Origin: Desulfuribacillus stibiiarsenatis
GTDB taxonomy: Bacteria; Bacillota; Bacilli; Desulfuribacillales; Desulfuribacillaceae
Direction of reading: 5' to 3'
Assembly (NCBI RefSeq): GCF_001742305.1
Contig: NZ_MJAT01000001.1
Span: 124,001 to 188,000 of the forward strand
Length of the DNA stretch: 64,000 bases
Positions within the stretch are counted from its first letter, which is position 1, and every line of letters starts with the position of its first letter. Of this stretch, positions 37,770 through 47,642 are shown piece after piece. A program made the position numbers and the translations under genes. The notes below the pieces were generated by a model. That model ran no database searches, was not told the DNA's origin, and saw nothing but the letters and a program-made list of their open reading frames with translations.

Positions 37770-39440
37770 ATGAATGCTAACAATAAAATCATCCCTCTCA
37801 AAGTTAATTCTAACTTTTTCTACGAGCGTGCTGTTCGTTGTTTAGATAAAATGAATTATAAGGGAGCTATTAAATATTTTCGTCGCGCGGTAGAACATGA
37901 TCCGACGAGTGCTTTAAACCATTGTAACTTAGCCGGGGTATTATCAGAAATCGGTGAGTTCCAGGAAAGCAATAAAATCCTTTTCCATGTTGTGAGTAAT
38001 ATAGATCCTAAGGCAGTCGAGTGCTTTTATTATATAGCGAATAACTATGCCAACATGGGCGAGTTTGAGCGTGCGGCTACGTATGCGAACAAATATCTTG
38101 ACGCGGATTTCGATGGTGAATTTGCAGCAGATGCGGAAGAAATGCTAGAGTTTTTCGGAGATGATGAATCAGAAGAACCTGCTCAGAATGACCTTGCAAG
38201 AAGACTGTTAGAAGAGGGGAAGTTCAAGGATGCCGCGAAGGAACTTGTGAAAGTGTTGGAAGAGAATCCAGACTACCAGGTGGCGCGCAATAATTTGGCT
38301 CTTACGTACTTCTACACGGGTGAGACTGACCAAGCGATTATAGAGTCGCATAAGGTGTTGAAATCAGAACCGAATAATATGCATGCTCATTGTAATCTCG
38401 CAGTATTTTATCATGAATTGGGACATCAAGAAGGAATGGAACGGGAATTGAACTTTTTGAAAAAGGTCATTCCAATCCATGACGATCATATATACAAGCT
38501 GGCATTGACTTTAGGAATGTTAGGAGAGCATGAACGCTCATACTACTATTTCCGACGTCTATTGAAAAACGAATTGACAGATGATCCGCAAATGTTCTTT
38601 ATGACCGGTGTTGCGGCGGCAAACACTGGCCGTTATGATATGGCGATTAGCTATTGGCGCCGAACGATGCGCCTGGATTCGAAATCAGAAATTCCAGGAT
38701 TTTATATTCAACTGATAGAACGTGCCATGCAAGAAGAAATCGAGCTTCAAGCGATTGGTTATTTCTACAGCTTACCTTTTGAGGATTATTTAAGAAGACT
38801 CGAGTTAAAGTCGAACAAAGGCATTACCACCGAGATTTTTAAGGATCCAGTGATTAAAATGTCAATGTATTGGGCCCTAGATTATAGTGATGATAAGACG
38901 AAATCGAATGTGATTCGTCTATTAAGTCTTGTGTTTGACAGTGAAGTGCAAGAGAATTTCGAGAAGTTTTTGTTAAAGCCTGAAGAAAGTGATGAAGTGA
39001 AGAAGTTAATTCTGATTCTTTTTCATCAATTCGATTTGGCAGGTCCATATCGGGTGTATATAAAGAAAAAACTTACGAATGTTACACAGGAGCAGGTAAG
39101 TAAGATGTATCTGACTTGGCGCCCAGAATGGCTTCAAGTATTAGAGTTAGCAATTAAGAGCCTGGATGAAAAAAAGCAAGAGTCGACGATATATATCGCG
39201 GACTTAGAGGCAATCTGGATTGATTTCTTAACGAAAAAGGGGAAAGAACTTGGCGAGCGATTCCACACTAATAGTTGGGTGGCAGCCTTAGAATATGCAG
39301 TTCACAAACTCCACAATTTGAAAATTACGCAAAAGGAACTTGCAAATAAATATAATATTTCAGTCACTTCTCTTTCTAGCAAATATCATGAATTATACGA
39401 AACTTGCCAACGGTTGCATAAGAGAAACAAGACCCAGTGA
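37770..39440 (+). CDS. Large TPR-repeat protein (YvcD-like)
   Basis: I use ATG 37770 (556 residues) behind GGCGGAGG; the longer in-frame ATG at 37644 lies inside hisK. Tetratricopeptide-type repeats span about residues 15-350 (YKGAIKYFRRAVEHDPTSAL, ALTYFYTGETDQAIIESHKV). The C-terminal part is helical and ends with an HTH-like stretch (QKELANKYNISVTSLSSKY). B. subtilis has a TPR protein, YvcD, in the same place, between the his genes and trxB. The role is unknown; the HTH-like end could contact nucleic acid. Confidence 0.85.
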   Translation: MNANNKIIPLKVNSNFFYERAVRCLDKMNYKGAIKYFRRAVEHDPTSALNHCNLAGVLSEIGEFQESNKILFHVVSNIDPKAVECFYYIANNYANMGEFERAATYANKYLDADFDGEFAADAEEMLEFFGDDESEEPAQNDLARRLLEEGKFKDAAKELVKVLEENPDYQVARNNLALTYFYTGETDQAIIESHKVLKSEPNNMHAHCNLAVFYHELGHQEGMERELNFLKKVIPIHDDHIYKLALTLGMLGEHERSYYYFRRLLKNELTDDPQMFFMTGVAAANTGRYDMAISYWRRTMRLDSKSEIPGFYIQLIERAMQEEIELQAIGYFYSLPFEDYLRRLELKSNKGITTEIFKDPVIKMSMYWALDYSDDKTKSNVIRLLSLVFDSEVQENFEKFLLKPEESDEVKKLILILFHQFDLAGPYRVYIKKKLTNVTQEQVSKMYLTWRPEWLQVLELAIKSLDEKKQESTIYIADLEAIWIDFLTKKGKELGERFHTNSWVAALEYAVHKLHNLKITQKELANKYNISVTSLSSKYHELYETCQRLHKRNKTQ

Positions 39441-39484
39441 AACGTAAGCAAGCGATAGGATGATAGAAGAGCAGGGGGATTACA

Positions 39485-40411
39485 ATGAGTGTAACGAATG
39501 ATTCGGCAATCTATGATGTCATCATTATTGGTGCAGGGCCTGCAGGGATGTCTGCAGCTTTATACGCGGCGAGAGCCGGTCTAGCAACTTTAATTATCGA
39601 ACAGGGGATGCCAGGCGGTCAGGCAGCTACCACAGATAGTATAGAGAATTACCCTGGGATAAAACATATCTCGGGGCCTGATTTATGTCTGAAGATGTTT
39701 GAACAAATACAGGATTTCGGTGTGAAAATCATCTCTGGTACAGCAACACATCTAGGCGGTATTGCCAATAACAGACAAATCACAGTGGATCAGAAGATAT
39801 ATACGGCGAAGAAAATCATCCTTGCCATGGGGGCAACGTATCGTAAATTAGGGATTCCAGGGGAAACAGAGCTTCGAGGGATGGGAGTTTCCTATTGTGC
39901 CACCTGTGATGGAGCATTCTTCCGCGACAAAGAAGTTGTTGTAATTGGTGGCGGTGAATCAGCCGTAGAAGAAGCAGTTTTTCTAACGAAATTTGTGAAA
40001 CGTGTATCGCTTGTCCACCGTCGTGACACCCTCCGAGCATCTAGAATTGCTCAAAAGCGAGCAAAAGAAAATATTAAAATCTGTTGGTTCTTCCATACAA
40101 TTGTGACAGAAATTCAAGGGAAAGATGCGGTCCAAGCTGTCGTCTTGAAGGATTTAGTCACGAATCAAGAAAGAGTCTATGATTGCGATGGAGTGTTTAT
40201 TTACGGTGGTCTTGATCCGAATAGCCAGCTTGTTAGTGGTTTAGGCATTAGGGACGAACAAGGATATATCATCACCAATGAGCACATGGAAACGGTAATC
40301 GAAGGTATTTATGCTATCGGAGACATTCGCCAGAAACATCTTCGACAGGTTGTCACAGCAGTGGCAGATGGCGCCATCGCGGCTACAGCAATCGTACATT
40401 CTCTAAACTAA
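39485..40411 (+). CDS. trxB: Thioredoxin reductase
   Basis: A 308-residue FAD/NADPH enzyme: [18 protein letters not shown] (FAD), redox-active CATC at residues 138-141 ([11 protein letters not shown]), [13 protein letters not shown] (NADPH) and a terminal [13 protein letters not shown]-binding stretch. It reduces thioredoxin. SD AGGGGGA. Its place before rapZ-yvcK-whiA matches B. subtilis, but selB replaces yvcI. Confidence 0.93.
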   Translation: MSVTNDSAIYDVIIIGAGPAGMSAALYAARAGLATLIIEQGMPGGQAATTDSIENYPGIKHISGPDLCLKMFEQIQDFGVKIISGTATHLGGIANNRQITVDQKIYTAKKIILAMGATYRKLGIPGETELRGMGVSYCATCDGAFFRDKEVVVIGGGESAVEEAVFLTKFVKRVSLVHRRDTLRASRIAQKRAKENIKICWFFHTIVTEIQGKDAVQAVVLKDLVTNQERVYDCDGVFIYGGLDPNSQLVSGLGIRDEQGYIITNEHMETVIEGIYAIGDIRQKHLRQVVTAVADGAIAATAIVHSLN

Positions 40412-40423
40412 GCAGGTGAATTT

Positions 40424-42361
40424 ATGAGTAATCGACATATTATCATGGGTACAGCAGGTCATATTGATCATGGAAAAACGACCTTGATTCGTGCCCTGAC
40501 AGGTAAAGAAACAGATTATATTAAGGAAGAGAAGGAACGGGGCATTTCAATAGACATTGGATTTGCACCTTTACAGCTTTCCGACGGGCGGACGATTGGT
40601 GTCATCGATGTGCCTGGGCATGAAAAGTTCATTAAAAATATGCTTGCCGGAATCGGTGGCATCGACTTCGTGCTGCTGATTATTGATGTAAATGAAGGAG
40701 TTATGCCTCAAACGACAGAGCATTTTCACATCCTTGAGCTTTTGGGTATCGAACAAGGCATTATCGTTCTTACGAAGGTAGATATAGCAGAACCTGATTG
40801 GGTTGAGTTTGTCAAAGAGGATATCCGCGAGCAATTCGCTCAGACCATCTTTCGTAACGCACCTATCGTATCAGTTTCCGCAGTGACGGGAGCGGGGATT
40901 GATGAGTTAAAGCAGCATATTGCAGAAATCGCGGATACGGTAAAGACGAAAGAGGCAATTGCATCGTTTCGTCTGCCGGTTGACCGTGTATTCTCGATTG
41001 CAGGCTTTGGCACGGTAGTGACTGGTACGGCTGTATCAGGATCGATTCGCGTTGGGGATAAAATTGAGTTGTTGCCTGCTGGTAAAGACGCTAGAATTCG
41101 TGGCATCCAGCACCATAGCAATAAAACCGACATTGGGTACGCTGGCCAGCGTCTAGCATTAAACGTTGTCGGGTTAGACGTTGCGGACATTGAACGCGGC
41201 ATGGTCATCTCGGAAACGAATATGTACAAGCCAACCACCCTTATCGACGTGCGTGTGCAAATGATTAACCCTTCACCAAGAGAATTGCAAAATCGCGCAA
41301 GAATTCGTATCTATACAGGTAGTAGTGAAGTCTTTGGGCGGATTATATTATTAGAGAAAGATGTACTGGAATCTGGGGAATCGGGCCTTGCTCAAATTAA
41401 ACTTGAAGAACCAATTGTAGTGGAGCCGAAAGATCGTTTCATCATTCGTTTCTATTCACCAATGGAGACAATTGGCGGCGGTGTTGTCATTGAGCCACAT
41501 CCAACGAAGTTCTATAAACGTTTGAAGCCAGAGGTCATTAAGGAGCTAGAAGCAAAAGAAAAAGGTGGTCTTGCTGAACGTATCCTTGATAGCTTGCGCA
41601 GATTGGGTGTAGCAAACGCGAAACAGCTGGTAACAGAAACCAAAGTATCCAGTCAAGTGATTATCGATAATGAACTGAAAAAACTCCTAGAAAATCAGCA
41701 AATTCAATATATAGCATCTGTTGACATGTATGTCCTGCGTGCAGAATTTCACTTCTTGTTAAAGACAACCCTATCACTAATAGAGACATATTATCAGAAG
41801 AACTGTTATACCCGCTTTGTTCCAAAGGGTCAAATCCACAGTGAGATTACTAGTGCTACAAGAAAAAGTACATATAAGCCAAAAATTCTGGAAGCAATCT
41901 GGGAACAACCAGAGTTCAAGGAGAAAATAGAATCGATAGGCGAATCTTTAGCGTTCGTTGATTATCAAGTGGAGCTTTCTGAACACGAGCGTCAAATCCT
42001 TAATAAAATTGAGGAATTGTATGTCGCATCAGGGGTAACGCCACCAAATAACCAAGATGTATTAGAGGGCAACATCGATATCAAGGATCATCAACAGCTT
42101 CTCAATCTATTGATGTATTTAGTAGAGCAAAAGCGCCTAGTACTTGTAACAGATGATATGTTTTTCCATGCACAAGTGATTCTTGACCTTCATCAGACAA
42201 TCCAAAAGATAACGCAAGAGAAAGAAAAATTCACAGTCAGCGAATTCCGTGATGCCATTGGGGCAAGTAGAAAATTTGCTGTAGCGCTATTAGAATATTT
42301 TGATCGCGAAAAGATTACTCGCCGTATCGGCGATGAACGTTTGCTAATGAAGAAGCTATAA
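40424..42361 (+). CDS. selB: Selenocysteine-specific elongation factor SelB
   Basis: This 645-residue GTPase delivers Sec-tRNA to UGA codons marked by a SECIS hairpin. G motifs: [14 protein letters not shown] (G1), [12 protein letters not shown] (G3) and TKVD (G4). An EF-Tu-like barrel region follows, and the C-terminal ~270 residues fit the winged-helix repeats that bind SECIS RNA ([20 protein letters not shown]). Length is typical of SelB. Start ATG follows AGGTGA. No selA, selC or selD and no convincing in-frame UGA selenoprotein is in the window, so the rest of the pathway must be elsewhere. Confidence 0.95.
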   Translation: MSNRHIIMGTAGHIDHGKTTLIRALTGKETDYIKEEKERGISIDIGFAPLQLSDGRTIGVIDVPGHEKFIKNMLAGIGGIDFVLLIIDVNEGVMPQTTEHFHILELLGIEQGIIVLTKVDIAEPDWVEFVKEDIREQFAQTIFRNAPIVSVSAVTGAGIDELKQHIAEIADTVKTKEAIASFRLPVDRVFSIAGFGTVVTGTAVSGSIRVGDKIELLPAGKDARIRGIQHHSNKTDIGYAGQRLALNVVGLDVADIERGMVISETNMYKPTTLIDVRVQMINPSPRELQNRARIRIYTGSSEVFGRIILLEKDVLESGESGLAQIKLEEPIVVEPKDRFIIRFYSPMETIGGGVVIEPHPTKFYKRLKPEVIKELEAKEKGGLAERILDSLRRLGVANAKQLVTETKVSSQVIIDNELKKLLENQQIQYIASVDMYVLRAEFHFLLKTTLSLIETYYQKNCYTRFVPKGQIHSEITSATRKSTYKPKILEAIWEQPEFKEKIESIGESLAFVDYQVELSEHERQILNKIEELYVASGVTPPNNQDVLEGNIDIKDHQQLLNLLMYLVEQKRLVLVTDDMFFHAQVILDLHQTIQKITQEKEKFTVSEFRDAIGASRKFAVALLEYFDREKITRRIGDERLLMKKL

Positions 42362-42365
42362 ACGA

Positions 42366-42390
42366 TAGGGCGTGCATTCACGTCCTTTTT
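42366..42390 (+). terminator. Terminator after selB
   Basis: AGGGCGTG and CACGTCCT pair with one G-T wobble, followed by TTTTT. Confidence 0.82.
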
Positions 42391-42498
42391 CTACGCACTA
42401 TATTTGTACTGTATTAAAAAAATATATGACGCATTTACTTGCTATAAGTAGAGCCATATAGAGTATAATAAAAGAAACATAAAAAGCGAGGTGGGATG

Positions 42499-43350
42499 AT
42501 GAAATTGCTAGTTGTGACAGGTATGTCAGGTGCAGGAAAAACGGTCGCAGTTCAAGCGCTTGAAGACGTTGGATATTTCTGTATTGATAACATTCCACCA
42601 GTTTTGATTCCGAAATTTGCAGAGCTAGTCGAGCAATCGGAAGGAAAACTGAAGAAAATAGCGTTTGTCGTAGACTTGAGAAGTAGAGAATTCTTCCCTA
42701 GTCTGATGGCCGCACTACGCGACTTAGATCGCGACGGGAAAATTACTGCACAGGTACTATTTCTTGATGCCACAGATGAAGTATTAGTAAAGCGATATAA
42801 AGAGACTAGAAGACGTCATCCGCTTGCCCCTGAAGGTAATTTAGTCGAGGGAATTAAGGAAGAACGGAAAAAGCTCAATGAAATAAAAGGGATTGCCAAT
42901 ATAATTCTTGATACGTCCCAGTTAAAACCACAACAGTTGAAAGAGAAAATTACGGGATTCTTTTCCGATAATGAGAAGCAAGAGATGCAAATATCGATTG
43001 TATCCTTTGGGTTTAAGCATGGGGTTCCAATTGATGCGGATTTAATGTTTGACGTGCGCTTCTTGCCAAACCCTCATTATGTAGACGAATTACGCCCACA
43101 CACCGGACAAAACCCGGCAGTTTATGATTATGTTATGCAGTGGCCGCAAACACAGACGTTTTTAGAGAAACTACTGAATTTATTAGATTTCTTGATTCCA
43201 CAGTATAAGAAAGAAGGCAAAGCATCACTGTCCATTGCCATCGGATGCACAGGCGGAAGACATCGTTCCGTAGCAACAACAGAGTACTTGGCAGAGTATC
43301 TTCGTAATAAGAATTTATCGGTGCAAGTCACCCATCGGGACGGAACTTAG
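42499..43350 (+). CDS. rapZ: RNase adaptor / nucleotide-binding protein RapZ (YvcJ)
   Basis: About 283 residues; P-loop GMSGAGKT at about 7-14, and C-terminal motifs VSFGFKHGVPIDADLMFDVR and AIGCTGGRHRSVATTEYL. YvcJ binds GTP and, in B. subtilis, affects competence; RapZ controls GlmZ RNA in E. coli. The ATGATG allows 42496 or 42499; the second gives better spacing to GAGGTGGG. yvcK follows with a 1-bp gap. Confidence 0.93.
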   Translation: MKLLVVTGMSGAGKTVAVQALEDVGYFCIDNIPPVLIPKFAELVEQSEGKLKKIAFVVDLRSREFFPSLMAALRDLDRDGKITAQVLFLDATDEVLVKRYKETRRRHPLAPEGNLVEGIKEERKKLNEIKGIANIILDTSQLKPQQLKEKITGFFSDNEKQEMQISIVSFGFKHGVPIDADLMFDVRFLPNPHYVDELRPHTGQNPAVYDYVMQWPQTQTFLEKLLNLLDFLIPQYKKEGKASLSIAIGCTGGRHRSVATTEYLAEYLRNKNLSVQVTHRDGT

Positions 43351-43351
43351 T

Positions 43352-44575
43352 ATGAGAGCAAGAAATTCGAACCATTTTCGAAGGATTCGAAGGTATAAAC
43401 GCACCTATGGTTTAATGTTTACGACCTTTGGAATTATTTTAATGGCGTTAGGCATTGCCATTTTATTTGAAAATTATTGGATTGCAGAAAAACCGCTATC
43501 GATAACTATCACTATCGCTACGCTAATCACAGTTTTTGGACTGATTATTACAATTTTTGGTTTTCTACATTATCATTACGGGATTCGCTTTCAATTTTTA
43601 CGGAAGAACAATGAACTTCTTAAGGTTGTCGTGATAGGTGGTGGTACAGGACTGTCAATGTTGTTACGGGGTCTAAAGGAGTATAAGCTTGACCTATCGG
43701 CGATTGTGACAGTAGCCGACGACGGTGGCAGCTCTGGTAGATTAAGAGATGAAATGGATATGATCCCACCAGGAGATATTCGAAACGTACTCATTGCTTT
43801 AGCAGATACGGAGCCGCTCCTAGAGAAATTGCTACAGCACCGGTTCAACCGTGGTAAGAATCTTTCCGGCCATAGTATAGGAAACCTTTTGCTTGCCGCA
43901 TTGCAAGAAATTACTGGAGACTTTAAATCGGGTATCCGTGAGATGAGCCGTGTTCTAGCCGTTCGCGGACAGGTCATACCTGTGGCGGAAGAATTGATTC
44001 AATTAGTTGCCAAGATGAAAGACGGACGAATCATTCGTGGAGAATCATCAATTCCTAAGGCGAATGGCACCATCCAAAGGGTTTTTTTGGAGCCAAAGGA
44101 TGTTGCTCCAACACCTGAAGCTTTGCAGGCTTTGCAAAAGGCTGATGTGATTATTGTGGGCCCAGGAAGTTTATATACAAGTGTGCTACCTGTCTTAATG
44201 GTGCAAGGTATTACTGAAGCAATTCGAAATTCTACAGCCTCTAAGGTATATATCTGTAATGTCATGACCCAACCAGGGGAGACAGACCGTTATACTGCAT
44301 ACGACCATGTGAAAGCTATTTATGAGCATGTGGGGTATCAGCTGTTTGATACGATTATCTGTCATTCAGGAAAAGTCGACGAAGAAGTTAGCAAACAATA
44401 TGACGAGCAAGGAGCTGCCCCAGTAGCAGTGCATAAAGAGAAATTAGAACGTTTAGGGTTAAAAGTAATTGCGAAAGACCTAGTCAAGCATCAAACCTAC
44501 TTACGCCATGATGCGAAGAAAGTCAGTCAATTAATCCTACAGGTCATATCGCGTAAACCTATAGAACCTGATTAA
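43352..44575 (+). CDS. yvcK: YvcK-type gluconeogenesis factor with N-terminal membrane segments
   Basis: The protein has 407 residues. The CofD/YvcK-like nucleotide-sugar-binding core starts at about residue 90: VVVIGGGTGLSMLLRGLKEY, VTVADDGGSSGRLRDE, PPGDIRNVLIAL. YvcK is needed for growth on gluconeogenic carbon and for wall homeostasis. B. subtilis YvcK is soluble and shorter (about 317). Here residues 20-85 contain two hydrophobic helices (GLMFTTFGIILMALGIAIL, ITIATLITVFGLIITIFGFL), so this version should be membrane-bound. It sits 1 bp after rapZ. Confidence 0.92.
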   Translation: MRARNSNHFRRIRRYKRTYGLMFTTFGIILMALGIAILFENYWIAEKPLSITITIATLITVFGLIITIFGFLHYHYGIRFQFLRKNNELLKVVVIGGGTGLSMLLRGLKEYKLDLSAIVTVADDGGSSGRLRDEMDMIPPGDIRNVLIALADTEPLLEKLLQHRFNRGKNLSGHSIGNLLLAALQEITGDFKSGIREMSRVLAVRGQVIPVAEELIQLVAKMKDGRIIRGESSIPKANGTIQRVFLEPKDVAPTPEALQALQKADVIIVGPGSLYTSVLPVLMVQGITEAIRNSTASKVYICNVMTQPGETDRYTAYDHVKAIYEHVGYQLFDTIICHSGKVDEEVSKQYDEQGAAPVAVHKEKLERLGLKVIAKDLVKHQTYLRHDAKKVSQLILQVISRKPIEPD

Positions 44576-44623
44576 ACCAAGGTGCCAGTCGTGCTCTAAT
44601 ATACGGAATTAGGTGATGAATCA

Positions 44624-45574
44624 ATGTCATTTGCAGCTCAGACAAAAAAAGAATTAACCTTTATCAATGCATCAGATTGCTGTAAAAAGGCAGAACTTTC
44701 TGCTCTGACGAGAATGAATGGGAGTATAGGAATCGGGCAAAAGCGAATGTATGTAGACATCAAGACGGAAAATGCCGCAATTGCACGCAGAATTTACTCC
44801 TTATGTAAAGATTTGTTCAGCATTACTCCTGAACTTCTCGTAAGGAAGAAGATGCGTCTTAAGAAGAATAATACGTATATCGTAAGAATCTCGGCAGAAG
44901 TGAAGCATATATTAGAAGAATTATACATCGTCGATGATGCGCTAAATCCTCTAGAGGGTATTGACCAACGACTAATTAAGAAGAAGTGTTGTAAGAAGGC
45001 CTATTTGCGCGGTGCGTTCCTTGCTGGTGGATCTGTCAATCATCCTGATGGCGCTTCCTATCATCTAGAGATTGCTTCTAGCTATCAAAATCATTGTCTA
45101 GAGTTGTGTAAAATTGCTAACTCGTTTCGATTGAAAGCAAAATGCATAGAGCGCAAAAAAGGATATATTTTATATATCAAAGAAAGTGAGCTAATCTCTG
45201 CGTTTATGAGTTTAGTTGGTGCCCATCAGGCATTGCTGCGTTTTGAAGATGTGAGGATTATTAAGGATATGCGAAACTCCGTCAATCGACTTGTCAATTG
45301 CGAGACCGCGAACTTGAACAAGACAATTGATGCGGCAATGAAACAAATCGAGAACATTAAATATATTGATGAAATGATTGGAATCGATAATTTGCCAGAC
45401 AAACTGCGGGAAGTAGCAGAGTTAAGAATGCAGCATCCAGATATCAATTTAACAGAGCTTGGGGAAATGTTAGGGAAAAAAGTTAGCAAGTCAGGAGTAA
45501 ACCATCGATTGAGAAAATTAAATGAGATGGCAGAACATTTGCGAAGTAGAAGTGGTGCGCCCAGAGGGAATTGA
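44624..45574 (+). CDS. whiA: WhiA DNA-binding / sporulation-division regulator
   Basis: A 316-residue protein with an N-terminal LAGLIDADG-like fold ([17 protein letters not shown]) and a C-terminal HTH ([20 protein letters not shown]). In B. subtilis it affects division and chromosome segregation. The last ~7 residues (SGAPRGN) and the stop codon are encoded on the antisense of the tRNA-Arg gene, which overlaps convergently by 22 bp. Start follows TTAGGTGATG. Confidence 0.96.
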   Translation: MSFAAQTKKELTFINASDCCKKAELSALTRMNGSIGIGQKRMYVDIKTENAAIARRIYSLCKDLFSITPELLVRKKMRLKKNNTYIVRISAEVKHILEELYIVDDALNPLEGIDQRLIKKKCCKKAYLRGAFLAGGSVNHPDGASYHLEIASSYQNHCLELCKIANSFRLKAKCIERKKGYILYIKESELISAFMSLVGAHQALLRFEDVRIIKDMRNSVNRLVNCETANLNKTIDAAMKQIENIKYIDEMIGIDNLPDKLREVAELRMQHPDINLTELGEMLGKKVSKSGVNHRLRKLNEMAEHLRSRSGAPRGN

Positions 45575-45627
45575 ACCCCCGCGCCTGGCTCCGGAGGCCA
45601 GCGCTCTATCCGCTGAGCTATGGGCGC
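45553..45627 (-). tRNA. tRNA-Arg (anticodon CCG)
   Basis: The minus strand folds as a cloverleaf: acceptor GCGCCCA/TGGGCGC, D-arm GCTC/GAGC, anticodon stem CTGGC/GCCAG with loop CTCCGGA (anticodon CCG, reading CGG), a T-arm with TTCAATT, and an encoded CCA at 45553-45555. The variable loop is short (4 bases). Its 3' end overlaps the whiA coding end. Confidence 0.95.
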
Positions 45628-45633
45628 GTATAA

Positions 45634-45670
45634 AGAAGTGTGAGTATTAGTAATGCAGTTGAGATAAAAA
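45634..45670 (+). repeat. Dispersed repeat, 3' end fragment (copy D)
   Basis: AAGTGTGAGTATTAGTAATG then CAGTTGAGATAAA matches the 3' end block of copies A, B and C. It lies directly upstream of the tRNA-Arg gene (minus strand), where that gene's promoter should be. Confidence 0.6.
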
Positions 45671-45730
45671 GACGAAAAATGGGAGCACGTCCATAAAAGA
45701 CGTGTAATTTTAATTATATAGGAGGAGCTT

Positions 45731-46447
45731 ATGGACGGTCAAGAAGTTAATTTTCTTATAGCTTTTTTGTTTGGATTTGCATCAATTACATCTCCGTGTC
45801 TACTACCCATTATGCCAGGATTTCTTTCTTTTATAACAGGTATGACAATGAAAGATTTACAAGAAACGGGGGTAAAGAAGAACCCGTTTAAACAGAAGGC
45901 TTTCTTATATGCTTTAGCTTTTGTCGCTGGGTTTTCTGTAGTATTCATATCACTTGGTGCGACAGCTAGTATAGTTGGGCAATATCTATTAAGTCATTTG
46001 CCGATTCTAACGAAAGTAGCAGCTGTCTTTGTCTTTTTATTTGGTCTACATATGGCAGGAATTTTCCGTTTTACAAAATTAATGGTAACAAAACGATTAG
46101 AGTTTAATACAGTAAAAGGTGGAAGTTTCATAGGAGCCTTTCTACTTGGGGTTGCATTTTCCATCGGATGGACACCATGTGTGGGACCGATACTCGCAAC
46201 AATTTTGGTTATGGCATCGAATGCAGAAACAGCAACGCAAGGGGCACTGCTTTTATCGGCGTACTCTTTAGGCAACGCGGTTCCATTTTTATTAATTGCT
46301 ATATTTATAAATGCCTTCCAACGACAGTTAGTTAAGTACAGCAGGTACCTACCATACGTTGAGAAAATCAGTGGATATCTCTTAATGCTTGTAGGGATTT
46401 CTCTGTACTTCGGCTGGCTGCAAAGACTTGCTTACTTATTTTATTAA
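45731..46447 (+). CDS. ccdA: Cytochrome c biogenesis protein CcdA
   Basis: A 238-residue membrane protein with six hydrophobic segments and the paired conserved cysteines in SITSPCLLPIMPGF and SIGWTPCVGPILA. It carries electrons from thioredoxin across the membrane to extracytoplasmic thiol proteins. SD AGGAGGAG. It stands alone here, without resB, resC or a thioredoxin-like partner. Confidence 0.93.
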   Translation: MDGQEVNFLIAFLFGFASITSPCLLPIMPGFLSFITGMTMKDLQETGVKKNPFKQKAFLYALAFVAGFSVVFISLGATASIVGQYLLSHLPILTKVAAVFVFLFGLHMAGIFRFTKLMVTKRLEFNTVKGGSFIGAFLLGVAFSIGWTPCVGPILATILVMASNAETATQGALLLSAYSLGNAVPFLLIAIFINAFQRQLVKYSRYLPYVEKISGYLLMLVGISLYFGWLQRLAYLFY

Positions 46448-46550
46448 AAATTAAATATTAGTCCCATCCAACTAGATACGTAATCTATTCATAGAAAGCT
46501 CCGAACTGCAAAGACTAATAGCAAAATTTATGAAAAGTGGAGGGATTCAT

Positions 46551-47576
46551 GTGCAAAAGGTAAACGTTGCGATTAACGGTTTTGGAAGAATTGGTCGCTT
46601 AGTTTCAAGAATATTATTAGAGGAGAAGTATAGCAATCACTTACAGCTAGTAGCTATCAATGATTTGACGAACATTGAAACCCTAGCACATTTGCTGAAA
46701 TTTGACTCCATCCACGGAACTTACAACAAGGATATTACAATCGAAAGCGATGCTATCGTCATTGACGGACACAAGATTCATATTTGCAAAGAACCAAATC
46801 CTGAAAAGTTGCCATGGAAAGAAATGGGTGTTGATGTTGTCATAGAAGCTACGGGGCGATTTAAGGATCGAGAAGGAGTCGCGAAGCATTTAACAGCAGG
46901 CGCTAAAAAGGTGGTCGTTTCAGCTCCGACAAAAGGCGAAGATATCATGATGGTGATGGGTGTCAATGATCACTTGTATGATTCATCTAACCATCATGTG
47001 ATATCCGCTGCATCTTGCACAACTACATGCCTATCGCCAGTGATTAAAGTGTTACATGAAACATTAGAAATCGAACGTGGCCTAATGACAACCATCCATT
47101 CCTACACGAATGATCAAGTGCTATTAGATTTTGCCCACTCTGATTTGCGCAGAGCCCGAGCAGGAGCATTGTCCATGATTCCTACGAGTACCGGTGCAGC
47201 CCAAGCAGTAGGGAAGATTATTCCAGAGTTATCCGGCAAACTAAGTGGTATGGCAATCCGTGTACCGACTCCGAATGTTTCGTGCATTGATTTAGTACTC
47301 AATGTGAAAAAGGACACTTCGAAGGAAGAAGTGAATCGAATCCTGCAAGAAGCCTCTCAAGGCGAAATGAAATCTGTTATGTATTACTCGGAGCTGCCAT
47401 TAGTATCGATAGATTATAACGGTAGTAGCTATGCTACAATCGTGGATGCTTTATCGACAATTGTCATGGATGGAACAATGGTAAAAGTCATTCTTTGGTA
47501 TGACAACGAATGGGGCTATTCCAGCCGCCTAATTGAATTAATTTCTCATATTGCACAAAAGGATGCAAAGATTTAG
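46551..47576 (+). CDS. gap: Glyceraldehyde-3-phosphate dehydrogenase
   Basis: About 341 residues. N-terminal NAD fold VAINGFGRIGRLVSRILLE; the acidic residue in AINDLT favours NAD. The catalytic Cys is about C156 in SAASCTTTCLSP; the common motif is SNASCTTNC, so two positions differ from most family members. C-terminal LWYDNEWGYSSRLIELI. I start at GTG 46551 behind GGAGGG. It heads gap-pgk/tpi-gpmI-eno; no cggR repressor gene precedes it. Confidence 0.93.
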   Translation: MQKVNVAINGFGRIGRLVSRILLEEKYSNHLQLVAINDLTNIETLAHLLKFDSIHGTYNKDITIESDAIVIDGHKIHICKEPNPEKLPWKEMGVDVVIEATGRFKDREGVAKHLTAGAKKVVVSAPTKGEDIMMVMGVNDHLYDSSNHHVISAASCTTTCLSPVIKVLHETLEIERGLMTTIHSYTNDQVLLDFAHSDLRRARAGALSMIPTSTGAAQAVGKIIPELSGKLSGMAIRVPTPNVSCIDLVLNVKKDTSKEEVNRILQEASQGEMKSVMYYSELPLVSIDYNGSSYATIVDALSTIVMDGTMVKVILWYDNEWGYSSRLIELISHIAQKDAKI

Positions 47577-47642
47577 AATAGTTAGTTGAGAGTTTAATAA
47601 AGAAAACTGATATAAAGCAAATAAATGGCGGAGGGTAATCGA

